Shown one piece after another: positions 33,044 to 46,696 of a DNA stretch of 64,000 nt (its first letter is position 1; each line of letters starts with the position of its first letter). The notes beneath the pieces were generated by a model, which was not told the DNA's origin, did not search any database, and saw only the letters and a program-made list of their open reading frames with translations. The translations under genes were made by a program, and so were the position numbers. This DNA comes from Taeniopygia guttata (taxonomy: Eukaryota > Chordata > Aves > Passeriformes > Estrildidae), in contig NC_133030.1 of assembly GCF_048771995.1 (NCBI RefSeq), positions 60,730,001 to 60,794,000 on the forward strand. The letters are read 5' to 3'.

Positions 33044-35309
33044 AGGTCCAGCATGACATTCCTGCTTCATCCTGTGCTTCCCCATGGACTTATTGGGCTG
33101 TGTGGGCTCAGCTGAGCCTGGTCACTGTCACCAAGGTGTCTCTGCTTGCTTTGCTCAGGTGTGTTTGGTTGTGCTGTGACAGCCAGGCCACCCTGGTGTC
33201 CTCACCTCTTCCACCCATCCCACCTCACTGCCATGCTCAGTCCCCAGCTTCCCTTCCCTTCTGGAGCAGTGTCCAGCTCTGCCATTTCCTGAGAGCAAGC
33301 CCACACCTCACCATGGTGAGCAGGAATGTGCTGATTCCTTTTTTTGTAATGCTTTCAAAATTTAGAGACAGGCACTGTGTGGGCAAAGATGCTGTCATTC
33401 CACTGAAGCAGCCTGGCTCTGGTCCTCTGCAGCTCCAATAAATACAAGGGAATAGCAAAGATACCTGCAGGTCTGAAATTTCTGCTCTGAACTCTGCATT
33501 TAGAGAGGAAATGCAATGTGTGCTGGCAGAGGTGGGAATACCAGGTCAGTCCAAGTTCCTGAAGCAGCAAACAGAGAATCATACAAGAAACAACACAGGG
33601 TTACAGGCGCAGGGAAGGAGGAAATCAGGAAAATCAAAATGTATGTGTATGCTTCAAATAGTGTTGTTCAGTTCCCGCTGAGCAAAGTGGCTGTTTGAGG
33701 GCAGGGAGCTGCTCAGGGAGGGAATCTGCCATGTAAAAGAGGTTAATGGGGAAAAGCTGTGGTTTGGGGAGTGTTGTAACGAGAGAAATCACAAGAGGGG
33801 AGTGTTGTACAGCACTCCAGCATCTGCAATTCCCACAGCACTGACCCCGTGCCATAATCCAGTTTATTTTACCAGAGGAAGATACAAAAGTCACCGCCTG
33901 CATCTCTTTTGACAGCAGTAACATTTTCCTCTGTGTGAGACAAGGATTTGTCATGTCAAGATCAATAAGCAGGAGAATTGCCATCTCCACCTCTGTAGCT
34001 GTGTTGAAACCAAGTGTGAAACGACAGTGAGAGAGGTTTGACAGGTTAAAAAAAAGGAATACAAACCAGAGATGTGTGAAGGATGAGTCAGTCATGACAA
34101 TATTTATTTCATTTCTTGGTCTTACCTCTTTTTTCATCCTATAAGTGAAATCATGTGAGGCTTTGATCACTGACTGGGAGCTGGCTGCTTTTTCCCTGTC
34201 TACTGTCAGTGGCAGGAAGAAATCATGACTCAGCAGGAGGAAAAGGTGTGTCCATAACCCCATTCTCCTTCTGATAAGGTGCTCTTAAGCTTTTCAGGAA
34301 GTTTCCTTCTCTCTGCTACCCTGCCAAGACTACTTTTACTTCTCCCTGTCTCCTGAGGACACAGTGCCCTTCAGTAGTACTGGAAAAAACAATGCAAAGA
34401 GCAGAGAAAATCTCTTTCTGTTGAACCCAGGTTTGATATGTGCTTAGAAACCCAGTGAAAATGCACTTAAGAGCAGAGATGCTGCTTCAGAGATGATTTC
34501 ATGGAAGAGGATTGACTCCACTGTGCTTGGCATTTGGCCTGGAAGCTGATGGGCAATGATTAATTTTAAATGATGCACCGCACTGTGGATAGCTGGAGAC
34601 AGCTCTCTTCTTCCCAAACCTTAATTGAGAGCAGGGAAAGAAGGAAGAGTTTGGGGGAAGGTGCAAGTGTGGCTTTCAGGAAAACTCAGTGTATGGCTGC
34701 AAAGCTGATGCTGGCAGCGGATCTCAGCTGATCTCAGCTGCACTGGGAGCAGCCCTGGCACTGCAGGGATGGTGCTGTGAGAATTGGGCACGTCTGCCTT
34801 TCTCATCCATCATTATTCCCTGCTCCCAGCATTGCACAAGGAGGGATTTGCACTTGGGCAAGTCAATATGTTGATCTCCTTGCATGAACTGCTCACCCAC
34901 ACATTCTGACCCATCCCACTTCACTGTGTGAAAGGAGCATAGGAAATTCAGGCCTTTTTTCTTGTAGGAACAGCCATCAACAGTGTCAGGCTCAATCTGA
35001 CCACTTCAGCTTTATAGCTGTCAAGGAGAAGAGTTACAGCATATTAAAAAATCATGTGATGCTCTAAGTGAGCTTGCTGAAAGCTGTACAAAAAAAAAAG
35101 GCAAACCAAATCCAAACACCAATAATAATCTGCCTAAAGATGATTAAAATACCATGTAGCAATTTAGGTCATTAAAATATGATCATCTTTTTAGAATGTT
35201 TCCTACTAGTTCCTGATTTGCTGATAGATTCTCTAAGGTATGAAATATTTGATGAGTAAGTACCTTAGAAAAACTGAAGGTGAGGATGGAAATATAGTAA
35301 AAAAGGGGA
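33044..35309. other. No gene seen
   Basis: It contains a minus-strand open frame of 209 codons (34263-33634) that has no recognisable domain and no codon signature of a gene. Otherwise unremarkable. Confidence 0.55.
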
Positions 35310-35640
35310 AGGTTGAAAGGAATTAGGGAATTACAGACACTTCGGTTTACCTTCAATTTCCTGAGAAATCCTGGAACAAATAATCAAACAATTTTTAAGC
35401 ATGTAAGAGGGGACAAGGAGATTAGAGGAAGACAACATGGATTTGTCAAGAACAAATCATGTCAAATCAACCTCATTTCCTTCCATGGCAGAGTAACAGG
35501 CTTTGGGGCAGAGGGGAAAACATTCAAGTTGTGAGTCTTGACATTAGTTAGACTTTTGTTGGGAAAGACATAAGCAAGACAAGGAAATATTGTAAATATG
35601 AAATTATAAAGAGCTGAGTGCAAAGTGTTTCAGAGATTCA
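35310..35640 (+). pseudogene. Degenerate LINE ORF2 fragment (reverse-transcriptase domain)
   Basis: Read across frames on the plus strand, it shows the remains of the RT segment in which a NYR...S...P-type start is followed by ILEQIIKQFL, KHVRGDKEIRGRQHGFVKNK and SCQINLISF. In CR1/L3-like LINEs the QHGF..KSC..NL pattern lies in the RT fingers and palm. Frameshifts and stops break it. It is older than the 3' CR1 fragments elsewhere and encodes nothing functional. Confidence 0.6.
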
Positions 35641-37469
35641 CCAGGAAGGTGTAAGAGATGTGCACTGACCAGGAGAATTCTGAAAAATGTTACCTGTAGG
35701 AACAGTGATGTCCTGCAATAAACTCCTAGACAGGTTATCATGGAAACCTCTCAAAAATCACTCAGCTCCTCCCTGCCCTGTTACACAGGAACAGAGTAGA
35801 TAAAGTTCTTGAGGCCTTTTTGTACTCTGCTTCTATTAAAACTCCAGCCATATGATAATCTTTGATTGTCTGAAGTGGATTTTTGCACCACAGAATCACA
35901 GGTGCAACAAGAAGCTCAGGCCATATCACTCACATTAATGTCACTGGCAGAGCACTGAAAATAATTAGCAAAGCATTTTGTGACTGCCAATCTAATTTAG
36001 TAAAAGTTACATTACCTGAGTATTAATCAGTGTTCCAGTGTAAAATGATATACAAAACTGTTGCTTTCTTCTCTTACATGACAAATTCTCCTTTCAACAG
36101 GATTCCCTTAGGGAGCAGAGGGAATAGCTGGCCTGGGAAGTGAAACTCCTGTTTGCTCCACACCACACTGCACCAATGCTGGACATGTCACTCTCCCTTC
36201 ACCATGGCATAGATATTTGAGATAACTAGAAACAGAAACCCCAAAGTGCTGCAGGGAATTAGGCAACTTAAAACACCATCCTTGCTAAAATTTATTACTG
36301 TGCATGCATAAACCCATTTTTATGCACTTAAGGCCAGTACATCCAGTCCTGGTATTTTACATGGGACTGTTCATGACCTTAAGCTTAGATGTGGGTTTAA
36401 GTGTATTGCTGGCTGGGATCTCATAGTTTTGCCTCGATTTTTTATTCTCCCATTCACACTGAATCAATTCCTGATGCCACTGAACAATAACTCAGCTCTG
36501 GTTTCCCCAGGGGAGGATTCCAGCTCCCAGTGCCTATTCTACACTGAGGCTCAGTTGGCTCATGCAGGGCCAGAGATAAGCAGAGGTATTTTGCTTTTGG
36601 GGAGGAAACCCAAGTTTCCACACTCCCTTCTGAGGCAGAAAAGAGCTGCCTGCAGTGCTTAGAATAGTTCAAGGAAATTTTTTTAATGCTTTCAAAAATA
36701 TCCTCCAAGTGAGCCTTGGCAGTGTCTTCTGCACCATCTGCTACTGATACTCTGGAAATCAGGAGTGACTGAAGGTGGATGGTTGGAATAAAATTCCCCG
36801 GGAAAGTCACCTTTGCACTTGTTTTGATGCTCAGCAGAGGCAAAGAAAAATAACAAGGCACTTTTTACTCTGTTCTTTCTTTCAAAAGTCTGACTGGTGA
36901 GGTTTTAACCACAAAGCTTCAGGACAGAGGATGTTTTGTTGATCCTTGGTTCCTTGATCATCTCTGGACGTTGGTTTTGCTCTGTGCCTGCACAGAATGA
37001 CCACCTAGCACAGGCAGTGCAGTGCTTCTGCCCAAAACATCAGAGGTCTGGAACACGAGCCTGGTGAGGGCAAAGGACAGCTGGGAGGTTGGGAAGCTGA
37101 ACTTTGTGTGTTTTGTTGGCTCAGAGGGCAGGAGGTGGGGCTGAGGGCATGCTTGGATGGACAGCAGCTGTTGGATATTGGTCACACTGGGCACAAGTTT
37201 GTCAGATCCTTCGTCAAGAACAAGGTTTACAAACATCCCATGCAAACCTCAAAGCCCAAAGGAGTAATAAGTGTGAGTGGAAAAGAAGAAATGGTCAGAA
37301 GCCAGCCTAATTCAAGAGGTAGAGAATTCAAACATCTCCTAAAATTACAAATGGGAGTAGAGGTTTGGATCCAATTTGGTCTGGGCATCATTTACACACT
37401 TTCAGGCGATGGTATCCAGTGTCAGTACTGAAAATCAGGGATGAGACATGGTGAGCTTTTCTCACCTGT
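35641..37469. other. No gene seen
   Basis: Unique-looking sequence. No exon, RNA gene or array recognised. Confidence 0.6.
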
Positions 37470-37725
37470 GAGCCATAGAGTGGCCTGGGTTGGAAGGGAC
37501 CTTAAAGCCCATCCAGTTCCAATCCTCTGCCAAGGGCAGGGACACCTTCCACTACCCCAGGCTGCTCCAAGCCCCATCCAACCTGGTCTGGAGCACTGCC
37601 AGGGATGTGGCAGCCACAGCTTCTCTGGGCACCCTCTGCCAGGGCCTCCTCACCCTCACAGCCAAGAATTTTTTCCTAATATGCAATCTAATCCTACTCT
37701 CTGCCAGTGTGAACCCTGCTTACAC
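37470..37725 (-). mobile_element. CR1 LINE 3' fragment
   Basis: Starts CATAGAGTGGCCTGGGTTGG and runs through TTTTTTCCTAATATGCAATC. Confidence 0.9.
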
Positions 37726-40700
37726 TACATGAGAACAATCAGTCTGGCTTAGGCCATGGATTGACAATTATTTGGCCCAGAGATGTATGATTTTGCAGTG
37801 GGGTCAAGAATTGCAATTTCCTGATGCATGAGGGATGTCCAAGTGGCTGCATCAGGACTGGCTGGGCACTTCAGCACTGTGGATGAGTGTTGGATGCTGC
37901 AGACACTGGCCCTAGCACACAGAACTCCCAAATCCTGTGCCTGCAGGCTGACAGCCCAGCTGAGCTCAATTCAGCCCCTGCACCGAAGGATCCTTGATTA
38001 TTGCCTAATTTGAGCCTGGAGACTCAGCCATAACGAGTGGGTGATTGAATGAATCATGCCTCACTTTCTCTTCCCCAACACAGCAATTCACCCACATTTG
38101 TTCATTACTCAGACTTGTTTGCCAAATAATTTATGCACATAATTTTGGGGTCGGTAATTCATTCACATGCAGCCTGGGTGAGTGTTTAGCAATTGAAATG
38201 AGAAAGTCAAGATGTTTTGTTTGGGCTCACAAGTTTTTGTTTCTTGATTAAACTCTCAAAACCGTGTTGTAGGGGTGACTGCTCGTGTCAGTGAATTCAG
38301 AATGTAATTTATGCATTTACCCTCTAATACACACATACATTCATGATGTCTTCACTTGCTAGTAAACACGTTGATTGCAAAGTCTGTGAAAGGAGAACAC
38401 CAAAGGAGACTAAATTAAGCTAATAATTTAAAACAATGAAACATATGGAAAACTAACCTGTTGTGTGATCTTTTAATTCCGTGCAAAAGAAAAAAGGCTA
38501 CACTGAAATCTGGCCAAAAAGTAAAGTGATAAAATGAGTACTGGATGCTTTCCAGCATCCTCTGAAATGTTCAGGGTAGAAAATGTCAAACTACTTGAAT
38601 TTGAATCTTTTAAAGAGAAAAAAAATAAGCATCAGAAGTGTAACCAAGAAATCTCTTGGATGTGGTGATACTTAGCAGAGAAATGGAAAGTGGTAAATGT
38701 GGTGCCAGATTTTAACACTATTGTGTCATGATGGAAATCCATAAGTCATAAATCCTTGGGTACCCCAGTTCTTGTTCCTTTCTGGATGTGGAGGGGGTAT
38801 ATGTACATATATACATACAGGGGGGTGGCACAAGGCTGTAGATAAGGTGGAATTGGAAATGACAACTGTTTATGTGTGTTCAAGAGAACCAGAGGGAAGC
38901 AGCAACTGAGGGTTTCCAGCTATCTGCAAGTACTTGGCTCAGGAAGTTCCCAAGAGGAAAATTCTTGGAGTCTGAGAGAGTGTCAGAGGAAACATCACTT
39001 TATGCTCATCCTGCTCCTGTATACTTTTTCTAGATGTTCACTTTGGCCAGTGCTGGAGGCAAGACAAAAATCGTGTGTGGGTTGGATGAGTCTGGATCAG
39101 TGTGGCTGTGGAGCTGGGAGAGGCAGGAGGTGCCCTGGAAACCACAGCCTGGCAGCTCTTCTTTTCTGTGGCAGGCAAACTGGCAGGGATCCCCTGGGAT
39201 ACTTGGATATACTGGAGACTCTGGAAGATCAGTCACTGCAGAAAGAGTTTTAGCAGTTTTATTGCAATCATTTTTTAAAGAAATTACTTTATTATGGTGT
39301 AAGATGAAAGCCCTGTCAGGGATTTCTAGTTGTTTAAAGAAAGGAGAGAAAATACAGAAACAATGGTCATTTTTCACTGTAGAGGGGTTATCAAGCAGGA
39401 TTCCCTAAAGGTCTAGATAAGTTCTTCAGGAACTGCCCAATAAAAAAGGGGATTTTTGAGGTGCTACAGCTTGCTGGTATCACACAGTTATGTGGGATGG
39501 TTTAACCTAAATATTTTTGTCAAGGGAAGAGAATGGATCTGCACTCCTGGTGACTGTAGGGTAAACTCCAGGGAAATTCTGTCTTGGTAAGTTCCAAATA
39601 ATAAACATGGGAAAGAGTAATTAACCATATGTATGTAATCATAGACTCTGGTGAGTATTACCTGCCCAGGAAAGAAATCTGGGTGGGAGTATTAATAACT
39701 CCATGGAGACAAGAATTTAATTCCCTGCAAAATGCAAGAAGATAAATAAACCACTAGGCAGAGAAGGGAAAATCTGTGCCTTAATAATTCATTTTTAAAA
39801 ATACTATCAGAATTACTAATAGACTTTAAGTAGCCAGGTAGCTTCCAAAATGTTCTCTGCTCTCATATTCTCATAGCATGAACATTCACATGACCAACCT
39901 CTCAGGTATTTGTGCAAGAAAATGTGATGTCAAAAGCAATGGAGGGGTTGAACTGGTCACTGGTGCTGTTTTGGAGCAGTCAGCAGTGACCAGGAGGTTC
40001 CTTGGCCTTCAGATGAGCAATATGTCAGCTGTGAGCACTTTTGGAACCAAGTGCTTGTCTTGGCTGTCCTGTTTTTCCTGGAGGCCGTGCGGAGCCATGG
40101 CCGTGTCCAAGCTGGTGCAGATGGCACCTGCCGGCAGAGTTAGGTCTTCATTCACAAATGGAAGGTGACAGGGAGCTGCTGCCAGCCCTGACCCGTCTTC
40201 TCCTCACCTTTGCTGGGAGGGAGATCAGCTTCACACCAAGCCCAAGGCTTGGCAGCTCGGCTCGATTCCTTCAGTGGCTCCCAAACAGCTCTGTCCAAAT
40301 TCCCTTGGATGTGGGAGTGCTCAGCTCCAAACCAGACCTCAGCTCCTCACTGGGAGCCCTCCTGATGGAGCTGGGGGCCGTGGGAATTCCCAGCCCTGAG
40401 GAGGTCAGCGGGCACTGATATTGGTCTGGATGTGAATTTAAAGGCTCAGAGCTTTGCTCCCAAGCCCCTGCACACAAACCCCTCCGTGTTGGGCCTTGCA
40501 GCTGGTGCTGGCTGCAGAAGGCCGCCCATCTGTGCAGAGGGAGAAGCCATCAGCACTGACTCACTGCTCCACCACCTCCTACTTTTGACAGAAACTGGCA
40601 CAAGCAGCCTAAGAGGACCCTGGCAGAACAGACCACTTGCAGTGAGGGTGGGGGTTGATGCTGAAGGGATGTGACATCAAACCATGCTCAGAGCAGTCAT

Positions 40701-40774
40701 TCCCAGGTGGGTAAGTGGTGTCCATGGTCCTGTGTGGACTCAGGGACTCACTGCATGCACTCCCTGCAGCCTCA
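37726..40774. other. No gene seen
   Basis: Unique-looking sequence with short TA/CA runs near 38805-38818. Small open frames look spurious. Confidence 0.6.
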
Positions 40775-41602
40775 GTGATCTGATCTGCTGGAGGGCAGGA
40801 GGGTTTTGAGAGGGATCTGCACAGGCTGGATCCATGGGCCAAGACCAACAGTGTGAAGTTCAACAAGGCCAAGGGCTGGGTCCTGCCCATGGGGCAGAAC
40901 AGCCCCACGGAGCACTCCAGGCTGGGGCAGAGTGGCTGCAAAGCTGCCCAGCAGGAAAGGAGCCAGTGCTGCTGGTGAACATGAGCCCAGATGTGTCCAC
41001 ATGGGCAAGAGGCCAATGGCACCTGCGTGAATTGGGAATAGTGTGGCCACAGGACCAGGGCGGTGACTGTCCCCTTGTGCTGGGCACTGCTGAGGCCACA
41101 CCTCGAGTGCTGTGCCCAGTTCTGGGCTCCTCAGGGAAGAAGGACACTGAGGGGCTGGAGCGTGTCCAGAGAAGGGAACAAAGATGGGGAAGGAGCACCA
41201 GGAGCAGCTGAGAGATCTGGGAAGGGGCTCAGCCTGGAGAAAAGGAGGCTCAGGGAGGACCTTGTGGCTCTGCACAGCTCCTGGCAGGAGGGACAGCCGG
41301 GGTGGGGGGGGTCAGGCTTCTCTCAGTAATAAGAGGCAGGACAAGAGGAAATGGCCCCAAGCTGCATCAAAGGAGCTTCATGTTGGTCGTCAGGAGGAAT
41401 TTCTTCACAGAAGGGTTGTCAAGCATTGGATGGGTTGTTCAGGGAAGTGATGGAGTCCCTATCCCTGAAGGTGCTCAAGAAATGACAGGACGTGGCACTC
41501 AGGGCTCTGGTCTGGTTGACAAAGTGGTGACCAGTCAAAGGCTGGACTCAATGATCTTACAGGTCTTTTCCAACTTTAATGGTTTTGTGATTCTGTGAAA
41601 GC
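40775..41602 (+). mobile_element. CR1 LINE 3' fragment, longest copy here
   Basis: About 830 bp of CR1 3' sequence, with TCTGGGCTCCTCAGGGAAGA, AGCCTGGAGAAAAGGAGGCT and GAGGAATTTCTTCACAGAAG, ending TTTGTGATTCTGTGA. The open frames inside it are not genes. Confidence 0.9.
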
Positions 41603-41844
41603 AGGTTTCAGACAATAGGAGTGAGTTTTTAGATCAGTTTGGCTGTCCAAGCACAATGTCTACAGGCACCAAGCCCTAGAGCTGTAATAAACACCCTGGG
41701 CTCCCTTTACAAGAACTGAAAGACATTTTTAATCCTGAGGTCTGTGTTCATCCTGCAGTCACTGTGTGAAGTTTGAATGGTCTTGCCCTAGGGGTGCATA
41801 TTTATAATAAAGAAACTGCGTAACCAACTCAGATCATGGAAATA

Positions 41845-41945
41845 CAGAATCATTAAAGCTGAAAAAGACATTTAAGGTCATCAAGTCCAACAATTAATGC
41901 AGCACTGCCAAGGATGAATTTAGGACATCTCTTAAAGATCTGGGA
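41845..41945 (-). mobile_element. CR1 LINE 3' fragment (older type)
   Basis: CAGAATCATTAAAGCTG, then AAGGTCATCAAGTCCAAC. Confidence 0.75.
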
Positions 41946-42129
41946 GAAGAACCTCACCCTGTAGATGCAGGGATCCATCTCTGGAATTTACAGCTTTAAG
42001 GAGCCTGAAAACAAAAACATCCTTGAGGCAGAAAATGCCTACCCAGACATGCAACAAAAGACTGCTGTTGGATCCCTGGATGCTGAGAATTTTAAACTTT
42101 CTGCTGAAGCGCACAAACCTTCAAGAAAA

Positions 42130-42730
42130 TACTACATTTGACCTGAGGCCATGAAGAAGGCTTCCAAAATTGATTGATAGCACTGGGATTATGGGTGTGT
42201 AGTTTGATTAGAAGTGTGCAATTTCACGGGGTGGAAAACTTAGGGTTTAAGGTTTTAGAATATAATAATCAATATAAAGCAAGATGGAGGTTTTAGGGCA
42301 GAGTCTGGTCATTCTTTACCTTCTTCTTCCTTCTTCTCCATGGGTTTGGGTGGTATTTTGTAACTGGACAGAAAAGTCAACATTGTGGACTTTGAGTGAT
42401 TTGTTATTGGGTTAAAAGTGAAAATAATTTAGGTGTAATTTCTTAACTGGACAGTTTAGCCTTAAAAGACCTTGTAAAGAAAGATAGTTATTTTGTACCT
42501 TGTTAGTGAAATCCTGCAGAACTGTAACATAGATAAGAAATAACAAACACCTTAGTCCGAACACAAAACAGAGGCAGAAAAAAGCAGCTGAGACCCGGCA
42601 GAGTGCCTGCCCCAAAATCCTAATCGTCCCCTCCAGCCGAGACTCGTGGCTGGTTGTCGGAATCTGCGGTATTGATGATTCCGAAATTGCAAAAAGTCTC
42701 TGTCTTTCTGCCCCGCTGCCAAAGCAGAAG
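42130..42730 (+). mobile_element. LTR-like sequence (ERV, probably ERVL-type)
   Basis: The stretch starting GCAATTTCACGGGGTGGAAA near 42220, with the surrounding TTAGGGTTTAAGG and AAGCAAGATGGAGG motifs, resembles a dispersed passerine LTR that I recall. It has no coding content. Boundaries and family are from memory and by eye. Confidence 0.4.
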
Positions 42731-42784
42731 CCATAATTGGTCTGTGCTGGTTCCAAGGTTGTTTATTCTGTTTCTCTCTAACAT

Positions 42785-43285
42785 GTTCTGCTGCCCTGCC
42801 GCAGCTCTGTCCTGCAGGGCAGCGTGTGGGGCTCTGCCCTCAGTGGGATGGTACAAACATTAAATACCAGAAACTACCTGTGCTGGATTTACAATAACGT
42901 GCCAATATCTGTCACCTACATTGGACAGTGTGTCCCCAGCCTGAACCAACAGAAAAATGCCAACACCACAGTGAAACATGGAGGGCATGAAGAAGAAGAA
43001 GAAAAAGGACAAGGCACACCCAATTTCCTCCATCTTGTCCCCTCTGAACCCCTAATCTAGAATCCTAAAATTTTACTTTTGCACCCGTGCCACACTTAAT
43101 TATTACTTATATCAAACAGTCAGAGCTTGTAATTCATCCTGTAAGATTGCAAACTCTTTTCCATGGACAGAGATCACAGACAGTGTCTCTGGGGGCTCTG
43201 TCCAGGGGGGTTCCTGACCCCTGCCAGGGTCCCAGGGCAGCCAGAGGGATGCTCTGGATTCCCACATCTGGTCCTTAAGGAGAGG
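42785..43285. mobile_element. LTR-like dispersed repeat, second type
   Basis: The composition and phrases such as ACAATAACGTGCCAATATCT and TGTCTCTGGGGGCTCTGTCC resemble another dispersed bird LTR. It includes a GAAGAAGAAGAAGAA run near 42989. There is no open gene. Orientation is not settled. Confidence 0.35.
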
Positions 43286-44744
43286 GAGGAGAGCAGAGCC
43301 AGAACGCTTCTCTTGCAGCTGAGGAGGGTTTGTAGCATCACTGCATCTCTTTTTTCCCAAAGCTGAGGTGCAGGCACACTCTTGCGGCTGCACAGAGCCA
43401 GTGCACGATGCTCGGAGCCCGAGAAGGTCCCGGCTCCATCCCCGCAGCCGCAGTGATGCGGGATGCTGCGGCAGCCCCAAGGATGCTGGAAGAGCCTCCC
43501 TGAGTGCTTCCATCAGCTCCGGCTCAGAGCAGGGTGTGTGTGCCCCGAGGCAGTGAATAATTCAGCGGATATTAACGCCGTGCCTCGGGAATGAGCCTGC
43601 TGCTGGGCTGGGGTGGGGTTTGGGGCTCCCAATCCGTTAAGAGTTACGGGATTCCTGTCACCCCACACAGGGCATCCTGTATGACTTGATTGATCCTGGG
43701 GAGAGGCTCTTATTTATCCTGGGAATGCCTCCTCATCCTGACCAGGGGGGCAGCTTTGGCTGCTCTCCATCTCCCACCCTCTGCTGCAGGTGCTGGATCT
43801 CCTCTGCCTCTGCTCTTTGGGGTTTTGCTGAAGGAGCAGCAAAACCCTTCCCTGCTGACAGCCTAGGTGAAAGCTCATCAGCCCTGCTTGTACTGAGTGA
43901 GGAAAAAGCTGTTGGCAAGTGGCTGTGAAAATCAGAATGTCACCAAGTGGATTTTTTTCCCCTTTCCTTTCCCTTTTTAAATTTTTTCCTTTGCTGTCAG
44001 AACATGCAGATCCCATTCAGGAGGCTCCACTGTGAATTGTCTGAGGTCCTGGGGTCCAACAGAGACATAGCATCAGTGACCCCACTGAATTCTTTGTAGT
44101 CTGAGAAAATATCTTTTTCCTCTACTTTTGGGAGTGCTCAGAGTCAAGAGGAGTCTCCTTGACTTTTTTTCTCCTTCTCACCTGCTTGCAGCATTTTCCT
44201 GCCTTCTGGAAAACACAGAGGCTGTGGCCCTGCTGTACCAACTCCATGGGCTCTGCTGCTCATCCAGACCCTCTGCTTCCCAAAAATCCTCTCAGTGTAG
44301 CTCTGATCTGTGGGTTTCAGAGCAGACTGTGAAACCTGCTCTGACAGGGATCCCTGAGACATCCCTGAGAAAATCTGTCTCATGCTGCCAGTCTGAGCTA
44401 CATATGTACATGAAAAGAGAGAAATGGATGGGAAATCACTGGGATTGAAGTGGAATTACAAATGCCAGCATCAGTTGTCTGCTTTGGATATATTCAAATG
44501 CATGCTTCACCAGCAGGTTGTTCTCTGAGAGACCCTGGGCTTGTTCCTGTGTGTGAATCACCTTGTTCCCATTCTGCCCTAACTGGAGGGATCATCTGGG
44601 AAAGTTGCATTTAAAAACCACCCCAAGTCCAGGCCTGAATTGTTTGGTGGGGCTGTAGGAAAGGGAAGTGAACAAACATTGGGTCAGTGCCTTGTGATGA
44701 GACTGTCAGAAAATCCCAGAGACGCTGGATCCCCGAATTCCAGA
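43286..44744. other. No gene seen; short CpG-containing patch
   Basis: The stretch 43370-43590 is GC-richer with several CpGs but is too small and weak to call a promoter. No exon recognised. Confidence 0.5.
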
Positions 44745-45245
44745 ACCCCAGGATGGTTTGGTTTGGAAAGGGACCTTAAAGTCCATCAAGTTCCAACTCC
44801 CTGCCATGGCCGGGACACCTTCCACTATCCCAGGTTGCTCCAAGCCCCATCCAACCAGATCCTGGACACTTCCAGAGATCCAGGGGCAGCCACAGCTTCT
44901 CTGGGCACCCTGTGCGGGGCCTCACCTCCTTCACAGGGAAGAATTTCTTCCCAATATCCCATTTAACCCTGTCTTTGTCAGTTTGAAGCAATTTCCTCTT
45001 GTCCTGTCATTCCATATCTTTGTCCCAAGTCTCTCTCCTGGAGCTCCTTCAGGCCCTGCAAGTGGCTCTGACTCTCCCTGAAGGTTTCTCTTCTCCAGGT
45101 GAGCTCCCCCAGCTCTCCCAGCCTGGCTCCAGAGCAGAGGGGCTCCAGCCCTTGGAGAAGGTTTGTGGCCTCCTCTGGATTCACTCCAGTATCTCCACAT
45201 CCTTCTTGAGCTGGGGCCCTCAGACCTGAAGCCAGTACTGCAGGA
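44745..45245 (-). mobile_element. CR1 LINE 3' fragment, 500 bp
   Basis: Contains CAGGATGGTTTGGTTTGG, GGGAAGAATTTCTTCCCAAT, CTTCTCCAGGTGAGCTCCC and ATCCTTCTTGAGCTGGGG in reversed CR1 order. Confidence 0.92.
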
Positions 45246-45989
45246 GAGTTTCTAAATATTAATTTTTTTTTTATTTTCTTGCTGATGGGAAACATGGCAT
45301 ATTTGCATTTTTGAGCCTGAATAGTTTTAATTCAGTTTTTTATTGTACAAGCTCAAGAGGAACATTTACTTTGTTTTCAGTGATTAGTTATACAATTATT
45401 CCTTTCAGATACCACATGAACCATGAACCATAATATTGTATTCTTTGCTAATACATTTTGGCTGAGGTATTTACATGAAAACACAATACATAAATTTAAT
45501 GAATTTTTCAAATGAACACATCGGTAATATAAAGTAATTTTTTTTTTTCCTGTACACCAAAAATTCATTAAACTTTTCTCAATTAGCAAACTGACTTTTC
45601 TAAATAAGCTGCTGATTGAGCACGAGCCACGAGCTGGATTTGATAATGTTGGATGGTGCCTGTCACCAGGGAGGGAGAGATTATCTCTGCCAGCCCAGGG
45701 CAGGAATCTTCTGCTGGATCTGACACCTCTTGCAGGGGGTACCACTTCCAGCTGCTCACCAGTGAAGAGTCAGGGCTTGCTAATGCCTAAATGAGAATAA
45801 TCTTTTGTCTAGGAGGTGAAATGAAGTCCTGGGCCGAGTCCAACCTTCAGCCCTTCATCAGCATCTGTGCTGTGGCCAGCCAGGTCAGGGAGAGAAGAAA
45901 ACTGGGAATGAGGGAGAACAAAACCTGGTTAATTTTCAGCTGGATGAAGGCACAGATGTGGCTGCTCATGTTCCTGCAGAGCTGCAAGT

Positions 45990-46130
45990 GTGGTAGGAGT
46001 GTTCAAAGCCAGGTTAAATAGGGTTTGAGACAGCCTGGCCTGTGGAAGGTGACCCTGCCCATGGCAGGAGCTGCAACTGGATGAGCTTGAAGGTCCCTTC
46101 CAACCCAAACCATCCTGTGACTCTGTGATT
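45990..46130 (+). mobile_element. CR1 LINE 3' end (shares downstream tail with 48645)
   Basis: GTTCAAAGCCAGGTTAAAT through CCAACCCAAACCATCCTGTG and CTCTGTGATTATG. About 50 bp after its end also match the sequence after the CR1 at 48645-48778. Confidence 0.9.
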
Positions 46131-46696
46131 ATGTTCAATGATGAAACAAACTGTTACAGCCTGGAGAAGTAAAGCCATCCTCCTCCTGAAGTCAGCATTG
46201 TACTCTTTTATTTATTTTTAATTTTATTAGCCTTCTTTTTATTTTCCGTAGAATCCAGAGGTAGTAATTCCTTTTGTGGAGTCCTTTAAATATTCTCTGC
46301 AGAAACCAGGGACTGATGCTGAAATCTTGGTCTCACTGAAGTTAGTGGGGAGCTTGCTGCTGGCTTTGTTGGGGGGATTTGGGTCTGGCCGAGTCCTTTT
46401 GTGTGGAGGGGAATAAATCCATCAGGAGTGGAGTGTCTCAGCACAATGAACACCTCCCAGTGCCTTTCACACAGATCACACTGTTATATCATGTGCCTGA
46501 CCTCCTTTGCTTTAATAAGCTCATCTGTGTTCAGCAGAAGATAAGCAAAACCACTCTCCTGACAGGAAAATCCATCCTGTCTTATCAACACGTGTGTGCT
46601 GCTCTTGGCAGGGGCTGATCCTGGGCTGATAAGGGCTGGTTTTCCCTCTCATGGAAGTAAAACTTCCACTGGCATCCAGTGAGGCTCAGACTGGGA

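Noticed and set aside
33634..34263. 209-codon open frame on the minus strand
   Set aside because: Longest frame outside the gene and its CpG island, but no recognisable domain, no supporting splice or promoter signals and ordinary intergenic composition.
40772..41275. Long open frames on both strands
   Set aside because: They fall inside a CR1 3' fragment.
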